A program made the position numbers and the translations under genes. 64,000 nt of DNA, from NCBI GenBank assembly GCA_002099365.1, contig MSED01000007.1:124001-188000 (forward strand), in the 5' to 3' direction. Position 1 is the first letter of the stretch, and every line of letters starts with the position of its first letter. The notes under the pieces are model-generated. The model was given only the letters and a program-made list of their open reading frames with translations. It did not search any database and had not been told where the DNA came from. The DNA comes from Phialophora verrucosa. Its lineage: Eukaryota > Ascomycota > Eurotiomycetes > Chaetothyriales > Herpotrichiellaceae. Below, piece after piece: positions 34,701 through 47,070 of this stretch.

Positions 34701-37454
34701 GGAGTAGTATTCGACCTAGGAGCCTTTGCGCCTGGCCACTATCCGAGTATCATACCCCAAACGTCGATTGAGAAGTATGCCGGTCTTGATGCTACCGGCC
34801 TCTTTCCAGTTCAGGTGTCGGCACTTTGCCAAGGGAAAGATGGACGAGTCGACCCTACAGTCCAGCTGGACTACACGACAACCAACATTACTGGATCTGC
34901 TACCGTCATCAGTACCACGGACCCAAACCGTCGTTACCACGACTTCCGGTACTTTACAAACGACTCCCGCCCAGATTGGTTCTTCGAGCAAATGATCTTC
35001 TTGAAAGGCAATTTCAAGAAAGGCATGGTTGGATACACTCCTCAATATGTGCATACTTTGGCGAAAAAGTCGCATGCCATCGCAACCCTGAACAGCCGTG
35101 TATACGACTTCACGACATACAACCAAGGTGGACGCACTGTCAGAGCTCCACCGGGTGAAAAGGTGCCTTCAGGAGTCGACACCAATTTCATGGATGATAG
35201 CGTGGTTGACCTATTCACACAAAGAGCCGGCCAGGACGTCACCAAGTATTGGAACGCGCTCAACATTGACCCGGCGTTGAAAGAACGCATGCAGCTTTGT
35301 TTGGACAATCTCTTCTTCGTGGGAGTTACCGATACTCGAAACTCGGTACAATGTCTCTTCGCCCAGTACATTCTGTTGGCGATTTCGATCCTGCTGTGTA
35401 CGGTCATAGGCTTCAAGTTCTTCGCTGCTCTTCAATTCGGAGGGAAGAACGTGCCTGAAAACCTGGACAAATTTGTTATCTGCCAAGTTCCTGCTTATAC
35501 TGAAGACGAAGAGTCTCTGCGGCGCGCCATCGACTCCGCGGCTCGAATGCGATACGACGATAAACGCAAATTGCTCATTGTGGTCTGCGATGGTATGATC
35601 ATCGGGCAAGGAAACGACCGACCAACACCGCGGATTGTCCTTGACATTATGGGCGTGGCTGAAACAGTTGATCCGGAGCCGTTGAGCTTCGAGTCGCTTG
35701 GTGAAGGCATGAAGCAACACAACATGGGCAAGGTGTACTCTGGTCTTTACGAAGTACAGGGGCACATCGTTCCGTTCATGGTGGTGGTCAAGGTCGGCAA
35801 GCCGTCGGAAGTCTCGAAACCCGGAAACAGAGGTAAACGTGACTCTCAAATGGTCATCATGCGCTTCCTGAACCGCGTCCACTACAACCTGCCAATGAGC
35901 CCTCTGGAACTCGAAATGCATCACCAGATCAGGAACATTATTGGAGTTAACCCGACGTTCTACGAATTCATGCTGCAGATCGATGCTGATACCGTTGTTG
36001 CTCCCGACTCGGCTACTCGCATGGTCTCGTCGTTCCTGCGCGACACTCGGCTGATTGCTGTATGCGGAGAGACTTCCCTGTCTAACGCCAAGTCGTCCTT
36101 CATCACCATGATGCAGGTGTATGAGTACTACATTTCGCACAATCTGACAAAGGCGTTCGAGTCTCTCTTTGGCTCGGTCACTTGTCTGCCGGGTTGTTTC
36201 ACCATGTATCGAATCCGAGCCGCCGAGACTGGCAAGCCGCTCTTCGTGAGCAAAGAGATTATCCAAGACTATTCCGAGATCCGGGTCGACACGCTGCACA
36301 TGAAGAACCTGCTGCACCTGGGTGAAGACAGATATCTCACCACGCTGCTTCTCAAGTATCACTCGAAATACAAGACCAAGTATATCTTCCATGCGCATGC
36401 CTGGACCATTGCACCTGACAGCTGGGCTGTGTTCATGTCTCAGCGACGTCGGTGGATCAACAGTACGGTACACAACTTGGTCGAGCTGTTGCCACTTCAG
36501 CAGCTTTGCGGATTTTGCTGTTTCAGCATGCGGTTCGTCGTCTTTCTGGACCTGTTGTCAACTGTGATCGCGCCAGTAACAGTGGCCTACATTGTTTACT
36601 TGATTGTGTTGCTCTCCACTTCAAGCGACGTCATACCTTTGACGGCGTTCATTCTGTTGGGCGCAATCTACGGTCTGCAGGCCATCATCTTCATTATGAG
36701 GCGCAAGTGGGAGATGATCGGTTGGATGATTGTGTATATTCTGGCCATGCCCGTCTTCTCCCTGGGCCTGCCGCTCTACGCTTTCTGGCATATGGATGAC
36801 TTCAGCTGGGGTAACACACGGCTGGTGACGGGTGAGAAGGGCAAGCAGATTTTGATCACCGACGAGGGCAAATTCGATCCCGAGTCCATCCCCAAGAAGA
36901 AGTGGGAAGAGTACCAAGCGGAACTCTGGGACGCCCAGACGCAACGTGACGACATCACAGAAGTGTCAGGATACAGCTATGGCACCAAGTCGTATCACCC
37001 TGCCGGATCAGTGTACGGAGGTGCCAACGCCGGCTACTATGAAAGCACGGCGCACCTCATGGCCCCTTCGAGATCTGTCTCGCAACTCGACATCAATCCA
37101 CCAATGTATGATCGAGGCTATAGCCAGTCGCGGATGTCGCTGGCGCCTTCTGAAATGTTGGGTGCCGGTATGATGGGGGCCGGGCAGTCTGTGGCTGACA
37201 TGGACATGTCAGACTTGACTGGACTGCCAACCGACGACATGATCTTGAACGAGATCCGCGACATCCTGAAGACGGCAGATTTAATGACGGTTACGAAGAA
37301 AGGTATCAAGCAAGAGCTAGAGCGGCGGTTCAACGTCAACCTCGACGTGAAGAGGGCGTACATTGGAAGTGGTAAGTTGTTCAATCATCTATGCCTCCAC
37401 TAGATACTAACCTATGTCGCAGCAACCGAGGCCATCCTTTCCGGCCAATTGTGA
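31702..37454 (+). CDS. csmA: Class V chitin synthase with myosin motor-like domain
   Basis: Three exons, 31702-31994, 32054-37371 and 37423-37454, sum to 5643 nt (1880 aa). Exon 2 starts inside the P-loop: splicing creates GESGSGKTT (residues 99-107). The switch I equivalent is TQTASKAGLYYELQYD, and the switch II equivalent IVDFPGFADH lies near residue 405. This class V motor therefore keeps its nucleotide-site motifs, unlike its class VI partner. Then come membrane spans, a cytochrome b5-like region (TAIRGVVFDLGAF, about 972), and the catalytic domain with KFVICQVPAYTEDEE, DADTVV, CLPGCFTMYR, GEDRYLTT and QRRRW (about 1560). A DEK_C domain finishes in the last exon (ATEAILSGQL). It acts at the plasma membrane of hyphal tips and septa in wall chitin synthesis. 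Confidence 0.97.
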
Positions 37455-38338
37455 TTTACTACAGGCATATTCTGGCATTCATTTAGGTAGCGGGTGGTAT
37501 CTGGAAAGCATATGGGGAGTGTTGGGATGGAAAGTCAAAATGGGCGGCAAGGTCCTGTACAATGGGAGTGCTCCTCGGGTACTTTTAATCATGAGAGATT
37601 GGGAGGTTGGGAAGTTTTCCAAAAGCGAACGTGAAGGGTAATAGAAGCCGGAGCGAGAAGAAGCTGACGTGTAGACTCTCCCTCGCGGCTACCTCGCAGG
37701 AGCATTCTCACCATGGAAATCCAATCCTGCAAACCAGTGTCATTGGCCGTAGAACATCTTGTCGCGAGATTCGACCCATCCTGTCCCTCAGTCGCGTAAG
37801 CTGGTTGGTGCCTCTCATTGCTCAGGGTGTCAAGAGGCACAAGGCACTAGGGGGATCAACGAGTCGAGGGTTCTAGGCTGCGGAGGGCCCGAAACAAGCT
37901 TTGACAAGCTTCGATGGGCGCCGAAGTCGGTGGAATCCCATGTGCAATGCGGTCATGGCGCCCCCCAATGACAAGCGACCGAAGCCTGACGAACACGCGA
38001 CGCAGGATCGCGCTCTCACCAATGTTCGTCGGGTGGAAGCAAGTTTTGGAGCATTTGGAGACCCTTGATTGCGCGGCCTCTGCTCGAACCTCGTCTTCCC
38101 GCCCCCAAAAGGACGATAAAGATATGAGGCATGAATTCTCACCCAGTTCCAGTCGGCCCAGACTTTGCCACGGCGCCCAGCATTGCCATTGCATCACCCT
38201 GCATTTGTTCACTAACTGGGAAGTTCGAAGAGCCCGCAAGCACAACGACGCTGTCAAGCTTCTGTGTCGTCGAAGACGTAGATTTCTGTGATGCGATAAC
38301 CGCCATTGTACAAACACCGCGACGTCCTCGGCACCAGC
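37455..38338. other. Intergenic, csmA to PLD-family gene
   Basis: About 880 bp. Long antisense frames here and into the next gene are shadows or noise. Probably the csmA 3' UTR and the PLD-family promoter. Confidence 0.45.
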
Positions 38339-40592
38339 ATGATCCCGAAGAAGGTCTACGAGCTCTGCCAGAGCGGCCAATCGATAAGTGCCGAATTGGC
38401 AAAAAACCCGACATTGTCTCCTCATGAGGCCGCGAAGAAGCTCTTCGGCGTCGACGCCGACGATGAAATCGTGACAAAGAAGCTGGAGCTGGGCGAGGAA
38501 ACGCCGAGTGACCTGGACGAGGCTCGAAAGTGTGGGAATTGGGGAACATCGAACCCGAGCGATTTTTTCTTGAGGGTACGACCACGAGGCGACGAACATC
38601 GATCGCCCATGTGCGATGCTGACGCGGTGGCCAGATTTACCACGATGTGTTGTGTACGCTGGAGAAGAATCCTCTCGTGGGCGTCTGCTCGCCTTCGCTC
38701 ATGGGTTCGAACGGAGTGTGCCCACTGACGATTATGGCCATGGTGCCTGATATCTGTCGGCACATGTCAAACGTGATAGCGAGGGCGGAGCACGAAGTAT
38801 TCCTTGCGACCAACTTCTGGATGTATTCAGAACCGACCAGGTTGATTACCAATGTAAGATGTTCCTCCATGCGCCGAGATGGAAGCTGTAAACAAACGAG
38901 AGATTGTCTTGCCGCACCTGTGCTTTTGTCTGGCGATCCTCGAAGGAGCCAGAGTGCCACCTGGACTAATATTGACACCCTGACAGGCACTGCGAGAACT
39001 ATCGAAGAAGGCGGTCCTGAACAACCGCCGAGTGGTCGTCAAGATAATTTATGACCGTGGAAGTGCGAAGCAGGTAGGTCGACACAGGTCGACACGTTTC
39101 GACCGGCCGCATCTGACCACGGCAGGTTTTCAACAACCACCTTGCCGTCAAACCCGAAGAGTTCGCCGATCCCAACGGCAAAATCAGGATTCCGCATCCC
39201 GACGAACTGCCTAATGTTGACATCGAAGTCGTCAACTTCCATCGGCCCGTCTTCGGCACCTTTCATTCCAAGTACATGGTCGTCGATAGACGGATCGCAA
39301 TTGTGCAGAGCAACAACATCCAAGACATCGACAACATGGAGATGATGACGCAGTTTGAAGGGCCCATTGTCGACTCTTTCTACGAGGTCGCCCTCATCTC
39401 CTGGCACAACGCACTCAAGCCGCCATTACCGCTGCTGAACCGGCCAGCGGCTGGTGGTCCCATGTCAACTTTCGAAGCAGCGACTCATGCTACCATGTTT
39501 GATGAGCACGGCAAGTTGAGGACAGTGTATCATGCGTAGGCCATCCTGGGTGTTGGACAGAATAAAAAAAATGCTTGCTAACCCCGTCTTAGCACATCGT
39601 CCGTTCCTGACGGGGCTGACAGCCTGAGAGAAATAGCCGAGCAAGGTGCACAGGTCGACCTGCCACAGCACACCTCCCAAGATCCCCATTACGACCCGGA
39701 CATCAAATCGGAAGTATTGCGCGCGGTAGCAGCCCTGAATCCTCGCGACGGCGAAACGCGCATCAACGCAATCACGCGCCTCCTCAACACCACAATCCAG
39801 CCGAATACGAAGGGAAGCGCCCCGGACATCGGGCCCGCCGATGCCATGACTCCTCTGATCCCCATCCCCCGACACGATCCCTTCCCAATCGCCATGGTCT
39901 GCCGGCAACCGTGGGGTGCGCCGAACAAGCACAGCCTGTACACGCCGCAGAACGAAGCCTTCGCGTCCGCGCTCCGCCACGCCACGAAATCGGTATTCAT
40001 CCAAACACCGGACCTGAACGCCGAAGCGCTGCTGCCCGAGATCGTCAAGGCGTGCAAACGCGGCGTCAAGGTGACGTACTACTACTGTCTAGGCTACAAC
40101 GACGCCGGCGAGCTCTTGCCCATGCAAGGCGGGCACAACGAGATGATCGCGCACAATCTCTACCGCGACATCGGGCCGGACCACCGGCACTTCCTGGACG
40201 TGTACGCCTACGTGGCCAAGGACCAGATCCGGCCGATCCACAACAAATTCAAGCAGCGGTCCTGCCACATCAAGATCATGATTGTCGACGACCACATCGG
40301 CATCCAGGGCAACGGCAACCAAGACACGCAGTCGTGGTATCACAGCCAGGAAGTCAACGTCATGATCGATAGTCCGCTCGTCGTGGGCAAGTGGATCGAG
40401 GGCATCAAGCAGAACCAGAACACCCACCTGTACGGCAAGGTTGAGAGCCAAGGCGACGAGGCCGGCTGTTGGAAAGATCCGACCACCGGCGACCAGGCCG
40501 AGGGGGCCATCGGCGTGGATCCAGGACGGTTTGCGTGGGCGAGAGGCGTGGTCGGTGCCGTTCAGAGGGTTAGGGGCATGGGTGGGTTCTGA
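38339..40592 (+). CDS. Phospholipase D-family protein (two HKD motifs)
   Basis: Five exons, 38339-38575, 38635-38853, 38987-39073, 39126-39535 and 39593-40592, sum to 1953 nt (650 aa) with consistent phases. Two HxKxxxxD motifs are seen: HSKYMVVD near residue 228 and HIKIMIVD near residue 542, the latter followed by GNGNQD. This is the pattern of the PLD/cardiolipin-synthase superfamily, which hydrolyses or transfers phosphodiester bonds through a phosphohistidine intermediate. Fungal homologues are usually annotated as PLD-like or phosphatidylserine-synthase-like proteins; the lipid substrate is not known from sequence. The N terminus (KKVYELCQSGQS) matches related fungal proteins, with no signal peptide. 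ATG 38339 is the first in frame. It sits beside csmA, but any link to wall or membrane growth is inference. Confidence 0.93.
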
Positions 40593-41639
40593 GGGAGGGA
40601 TCGAGGGAGGGACAGAAGACAGGCCACGGGCGCAGAATATTACCAATCAGGAGCGCTGCTCGGGATATAATGTGAAATACGAGGTATTACTCGTGGAGAT
40701 TCAATCCCGCAGGATATTGGACGCGTGCAGCGTAGCGTACACATACTATGTCGAGAGATACATCAGCAGAGGACGGAGTCGTCAGGACTGAGGTGGATAA
40801 TTGAGGAGGGAAAGCTAGACCTTGGCCCTCACGCACTCCACGCCCTTCCAAGAAGAAATTCGTACTGCCGAGTACACATTCACGACATTCTACTGAGGAT
40901 GCTCCAGTGAGTCGGTCCAGACGGTCGCCCGGTCGGAATATCTATATTCCAGCGGACGGAGTGAGTACTCACTCGTACGAAGGAAGTACCTCGTGTGCTC
41001 GTCACTCTCGTCAACTATTGGTTGTAATACTACTTGTTCTCATCGACGTGTTCATTCACCCATGCGCCACGCGCTCATGCTACGCGTACAGTGTATGCTC
41101 TCTACTTACACTGTACTCTCTACTCGTACTTGTACTTGGTACTTGGGCATGCTCGTGCTGTACTTGTTCTGCTCACGATCAACTTGACAGCAGCTAGAGT
41201 TACAGCAAAGGGGAGTAGAGAGTCCGAGGAGCGTCGAAATACAGGCTTCTGCTTATTTCCACTGTCTAGAGATAGAAAGTCCTGGCCCTGTACCGATGCT
41301 GGTGACGCGGCGTATCATCGGATGTGTGTGCCTTTATGTTATTTGCGTAGTACGGAGTATTTCTGGAGGACGTACGAGGTATCAACGACACGTACACGAT
41401 GCACACCACGCACACGTATGTAGGTGGATAGATACATGATAGAAAATTACATATATATACTCCGAAGAAGCTGAGGGCGGGGCGGGACACTTACTCTTAC
41501 CCGTACTGGTGCCGTTGACTGCTGAACCCTGGACTGTAGAGCATAGGAGGGATATCTGGAATTTAATTTAATGAATCCCAACAGTCGAATCACAACAAGC
41601 TCAACATCATTGATTACATCCAAGGAACGTGAACTTGGA

Positions 41640-41750
41640 GGGTGCTGTGTTGTCTGTGGCTGTGGCTGTGTCTGTGTCTGTACCTCTCACAAAGTCAGTC
41701 AGATGGGACAGATTGTCCGTGCAGGGCGTGCAGGGCGTGCAGTGCAGTGC
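41640..41750. repeat. TG-rich and GTGCAGGGC low-complexity repeats
   Basis: TGTCTGTGGCTGTG-type runs at about 41648-41680, and tandem GTGCAGGGC units at about 41719-41750. Confidence 0.6.
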
Positions 41751-42340
41751 AATCAGAAGAAATGGACGGCGGAGAAGATATGCTCCGCAAGATGTTCATG
41801 TACTTCGATTTAAAGAAGGAGAGAGAGCTCGGCAGGTTCCTACCAGCTTGCCACGACGATCATTGGAATGGGCACGAGCACGGAAGTCATTAACCAACCC
41901 TTTCGTTCACACGTACGACACGAGGTCTAGACTCCTCCGTGTCGACTGATCACGGTACTCACATGTGCTGAGGAACATTCTTCCTCCAGTCAGTATGTAC
42001 CCCACTCTTGAACAAGCAGGAGTACGAGGACGCAACTCATGGATCGCTGCGATGCTGTTTTGGCGCGAGTGAGTTGCTCTGATGGGTCGATAATGCCTCC
42101 GCAAAGGGTAGATGCACGGGCTTCATTTTATCGACACTCCCGATCCCCATCTCCTTTCAGTGCAGTTCATTTCATCTCCGGAACTTCGCTGCCATAGCGT
42201 GGTGTGGCGGGGGCATAGCGCGCTGCGTTGTGGTGAGCTGGTCGCATCGCATCGGATTGGCAAGGCTCCTGTACTGAGTCATGCCTGCCTGTCTGCACTC
42301 CCAACACTTCTAGAGCTTCTACGTGGCTTCCATGCAGCGT

Positions 42341-42366
42341 GGCATGGCATGGCACGGCACGGCATG
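42341..42366. repeat. GGCAT/GGCAC pentanucleotide repeat
   Basis: About five units of GGCAY in tandem. Confidence 0.65.
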
Positions 42367-44560
42367 GTGTGTTCTTTGCGCCAATCTCCAAGGGGACCGA
42401 TTCATGCACGTTGGCGCCAGCATTATCCGCGAGGCACCGCATTCGATGGAGCTTGCAAGAGAGGTCAATGTTGTGCCTATCCAGGAAGAGAACGGTGTTA
42501 GTGAAGCTACAACCCCATCGAGAGCACCATGTCGGCCTCTGGGGACGAATGGGGAGGAGTCCCATGGAGGATAGCCGAAAGGGTTGCATACCTACGCAAC
42601 AGGACTGCTACAACGCAGGTTTCAGTTGGGCGGCTGAGTGAGAAAGATGGAATGCAAACAGTAACCACGCGGATCCCATGTGCTGCTGGAGGCGACTTGA
42701 CTCTGGCGAGGTAACATCGGCAAATCTTCGCTACCCAGGCCCGGAGCACGCTAACCGTTCTGTGTGGAAACCGGGCGCAAATCACAAAACTTTATGGGAT
42801 GCAAGACCACATTCTAGAAGGAAGGATTCTGGAGCCACGGCTTCCGTCAGGTCATGCGACTCTGGTGGAGTTGAGAAAGGAAAATTTTGCGGCCGTCGCG
42901 GGAGCGGCGTGTTGAAGAAGGCGCTTGATGCGTGAGAACGAGGTGAGTGATCAATGAGCGGGAGGTGACGACATTCTGAATCGGGATCATTCTTTGGAGC
43001 GAAAAATTCCAGCGCAGCAACACGCCTAACTGGTAGCCTGCCGCCTGGACCTGAAGGTTTCAATGATTACACACACTACTCGTACAGGTAGCAAGACACT
43101 CTCGTCATTTTACAGATTTGGTGTGCAATAGCTCGTTTCTGCTCGTGAATCCTAACGGCCTCTGTGCAGCAGCTGGGGATGTTTCCGGTTGATCGCGCCG
43201 AGGAATTTGACCTGACGCCGTCAGTGGCTTGCTCTTCTGCTGTCATCACCACCGCAAATCGTCGATGCATCGATTGGCTTCTCGATTCGGCTTGTGTTCA
43301 ACCAGTGCTCTTCGCCTCACCGTCATGGACACGAGCACAAGGTCGATTTGGAAGACAACACCCTCCTTTTCGAGCCCCGATAACGTATCCATCTATACGG
43401 AGTCTGGCAGGTCCAGTATAATGCAACCATGACAGGTCCCCACTTGAGCGAGTTCCGAAATCTAATCTCGGAGTAGCCGCCCTTTGTGTACATACTCGTA
43501 CTTTGATCGTTCGTGAAGGCTGGTTGAAGTTTTGCGGACAAAGAGATCCCTGGTCAAGGTTACAGCGCGCTACCAGGCTAGCGACATCTTTGTTGCACAT
43601 TTTTGCCCCACGGGGATGATTGTGGTGAGGGGTTGCCAATAAAAGCCAATGCCAGAGAAGAAGGCAAAGACATACCAAGCTGCGCCGATTCGCACAAGCT
43701 ACGCCTAGGCAAGACGATCTCGCCCCGGACGTCAAAATTTCCCACGTCAATGTGTTGCTCGTAGTGTTTGGCGCTGACTTTGCACCAATCGATCTGTCGC
43801 ATCAAGATTTTGACGGCCGTGCCAGGGAAGGCTGGCCATCAGCGCCTCCAGTCCGCATTTGGGTAGGTCGCCGAACATCAGTCAGAGGCGAGCCTATCCA
43901 GGTGACGACTAGCTCGGTCCGGAGAGCCTCGTTGGCTTTGTGCGGGGCAGGAGACGAGCTGGGAAAAGCTGGTCATGTCCGTGACTCCGCGTTTCGCACG
44001 GAATGAGCAGCCTGTTGCCCAATTGCACACGGGCTGCAAAACAAAGCCGCCATATCACGGGGCGACCAAAAACTCGCGATGGCACGCTGGCAGCACGGCC
44101 AACCCACTTTCGCCCGCAAAGAATACCAGGTAGCGTCGGTTGCCGAGCCAGTAGAAGGGCGCGCGTCGAGATCCCCCATGCACCATCTGGCTATTCAATT
44201 TAGGAATTGGTGATATCAATGGACAGAATCACATGCAGAAGTCGGTCCAGTCACCATATGGCAAATTCACTCCACAGGCAGCGCGTGTGACCAGTAGCAA
44301 GCCACCCATGGCACAGACAAGGTGCGTGAAGCTCCAGCTCCAGCGCCATCGCCGTCCCATTGCAGTTTTTTGCGCAGTTCCATCGCAGGGGTGGACTGTC
44401 ACTTTGCCCTTGCTCTTGCCTCGAACTGCCTGTCACCCTGCGCGCGCAAGCTTTCTTTAAAGGGACCGCTCCTGCTCGTCTACGAAGCTTGGTCCTCTTG
44501 TTCCTCCTTGACCTCTGTCACCTCTCCCTTCTATCCGTCCTACCAAACCCGACCGCCATC

Positions 44561-46390
44561 ATGCCTGGCGAAGTTCGAGCCCTCTCTACCACCACCGACG
44601 TCAACCGGATTGAGGCTCCGGTGACCTGGAAAGCCTACCTCATCTGTGCCTTCGCATCCTTCGGTGGTATCTTCTTTGGCTACGACTCAGGGTACATCAA
44701 CGGCGTCAATGGCAGCAAGTTGTTCATCCACATCATCCAGGGCCCCAACGCCGATGCTCTCTCGTCTCCTCACCAGTCTCTGATCGTGTCTATCCTCTCT
44801 TGCGGTACCTTCTTCGGTGCTCTCATCGCCGGCGATGTCGCCGACATGATTGGTCGCAAATGGACTGTCATTTCCGGCTGCCTCATTTACATTCTTGGTG
44901 TGGTCATCCAGATGATCACTGGCCCCGGCCATGGTCTCGGTGTCATCGTCGCTGGTCGCTTGGTTGCCGGTCTCGGTGTCGGGTTTGAAAGCGCCGTGGT
45001 CATTCTCTACATGAGCGAAATCGTAAGTTCCGAACCCAGCAGCGTCCGCCGCTGTGGTGGTCCAAGCTAACACGTCCTTCTGTAGTGCCCTCGAAAAGTC
45101 CGTGGCGCTCTGGTTGCCGGGTACCAATTCTGCATCACCATCGGTATCCTTTTGGCGTCCTGCGTCGACTACGCCACTGAAAATCGAAACGACACGGGCT
45201 CGTACCGCATCCCCATCGCCATCCAGTTTGCTTGGGGTCTTATCCTCGGCGGCGGCCTGCTCTTCCTCCCTGACTCCCCCCGCTACTTCGTCAAACGAGG
45301 CAGGATCGAAAAAGCTATGCAAGCACTCTCCCGCCTCCGTGGCCAACCACAAGAGTCCGAGTATATCCAGGTTGAAATTGCTGAGATCATTGCCAACGAC
45401 GAATACGAGCGTGAGATGATTCCATCTACTGGATGGTTCTCCAGCTGGGCCAACTGCTTCAAGGGCGGCCTCTGGCACCAAAAGTCCAATCTCCGTCGTA
45501 CCATCCTCGGCACCTCGCTGCAGATGATGCAACAATGGTACGTACTCCCTGCATGGCTGTGGCTTCCCGCGAGCTAACATGGTCGGTTTAGGACCGGTGT
45601 CAACTTCATCTTCTACTACTCCACACCTTTCCTGCAAACGACCGGTGCCATCTCAAACACCTTCTTGATCTCCCTGATCTTCACCCTGGTCAACGTGTGC
45701 TCCACTCCCATCTCCTTCTACACGGTTGAGAAGTTTGGTCGTCGCCCTCTCCTCGTCTACGGCGCTCTGGGTATGCTCATCTGCCAGTTCCTGGTTGCCA
45801 TCATTGGTGTCACCGCCGGGTTCAACCACACCCACCTGAACGCCGCCGGAGAGAGCCGTGCAAATAACATCTCCGCCGTCAACGCTCAGATCGCTTTTAT
45901 CGCCATCTTCATCTTTTTCTTCGCCTCGACATGGGGACCGGGTGCCTGGATCTTGATCGGCGAGATCTTCCCCCTCCCTGTGCGATCCCGAGGTGTGGGT
46001 CTCTCCACCGCCTCCAACTGGCTCTGGAACACCGTAAGCACCCTATCTTTGACCCCCATTTCCCACGCGTGCTCACAGCTAACTTCTCGGTTATAGATCA
46101 TCGCCGTCATCACCCCCTACATGGTCAATGAGGATCGAGGCAACCTGAAATCGTCCGTCTTCTTCATCTGGGGTGGTCTTTGCACCTGCGCCTTCGTCTA
46201 CGCATACCTCCTCGTCCCTGAGACCAAGGGTCTGACCCTGGAGCAGGTTGACAAGATGATGGAAGAGTCCAGTCCCCGAACTTCCGCCAAGTGGAGGCCA
46301 ACCAAGACCTTCGCGGAGCAAATGAGTGATGGTGGTGTCCTCAACAAGGAGATTGTCGCGGACGTCGAGCGCAAGGGATCCGTCTTTTAG
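44561..46390 (+). CDS. MFS sugar (hexose) transporter
   Basis: Four exons, 44561-45022, 45086-45537, 45592-46033 and 46097-46390, sum to 1650 nt (549 aa). Sugar-porter motifs are complete: FGYDSGYINGV at the N terminus, DMIGRKWT, the central-loop PDSPRYFVKRGR, the QQWTGVNFIFYYS sugar-binding stretch, and PETKGLTLEQVD near the end. Twelve hydrophobic segments are apparent. It resembles high-affinity glucose/hexose transporters of the Rgt2/Hgt type, imports sugar with protons and sits in the plasma membrane. There is no extended C-terminal tail as in the Snf3/Rgt2 sensors, so transport is more likely than sensing. The leader is strongly pyrimidine-rich, as in highly expressed fungal genes. The exact sugar is unknown. 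Confidence 0.95.
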
Positions 46391-47070
46391 GAGAAGAACG
46401 AGAACCAAGCTTCCGCAGTTGGTCAAGGTGCCTCTGAGAACAGAGTCTGATACCTCAGATGTAACATGAAGAACGGTACCAAGAGAGCTGCAAAGTTGGA
46501 AGAAGCAGTGGAAACTCTATCAGGGGCATTAATATTGCTTGCATATTCAAGATCCTCATGACTAGCAGAGTTGACGTCTGTGCCTCATTCGTTGTTGTAC
46601 ACGACGTTCCACTGTAGCTGAGCAGCAGGTCCACCAATATCAAGCATTCAAATTAGTCGTGCGGTGTTGAGGTTTCGAGAGCCCTCGTACCCTGAATTAG
46701 CTCATACGATTTCGACGCTCCGTCTCATCAAAGAGAAACACAGTAGTTCTCATCCTGCAAGTCTCGGCCGATATGAGACGGTACACACGTAGCGCCACAT
46801 GTCAGGGTCGAGTCGAGTCAGAGTATCATTGTCCCGAACCACCATGGGACTCACACAGTAAAAGTCACAGTAACAGTAGCATTTCGTTGCATCTTTACCG
46901 CCCGACACCAGCACGTTTCCTCCGCCTTTCCCAGCACTCCGCGCTTGATGCAAACGAACAAACACCCCCGGTTTCCCCGCGTGCGAGTTGTGTCTGTGGA
47001 TTTTGAGTTGGCAACCTCGTATTCCATGGCTTTTTAGACTTTTGGGCTTGAACTAGTATGCAGAATGGAG
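46391..47070. other. Intergenic, transporter to HET pseudogene
   Basis: About 680 bp. Transporter 3' UTR and non-coding sequence; no gene seen. Confidence 0.45.

Larger units (their letters stand above)
40593..44560. other. Gene-free 4-kb stretch
   Basis: No supportable coding region; the frames present are short, repetitive in composition and unrelated to known families. Contents include simple repeats near 41640-41750 and 42341-42366, one TACGGAGTA motif at 41351-41359, and a pyrimidine-rich leader ahead of the transporter. The last few hundred bp should contain the transporter promoter, with a TTTAAAGGG run near 44456. Confidence 0.5.

Noticed and set aside
35211..36473. 420-codon minus-strand ORF
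   Set aside because: Antisense shadow of the csmA catalytic domain.
37856..38599. 247-codon minus-strand ORF
   Set aside because: Overlaps the PLD-family gene start antisense; no motif.
40593..44560. Hidden gene or transposon in the 4-kb gap
   Set aside because: No long ORF, terminal repeat or transposase-like motif found; only simple repeats.
44687..45637. 316-codon minus-strand ORF
   Set aside because: Overlaps the MFS transporter exons and runs through one intron; it is a shadow.
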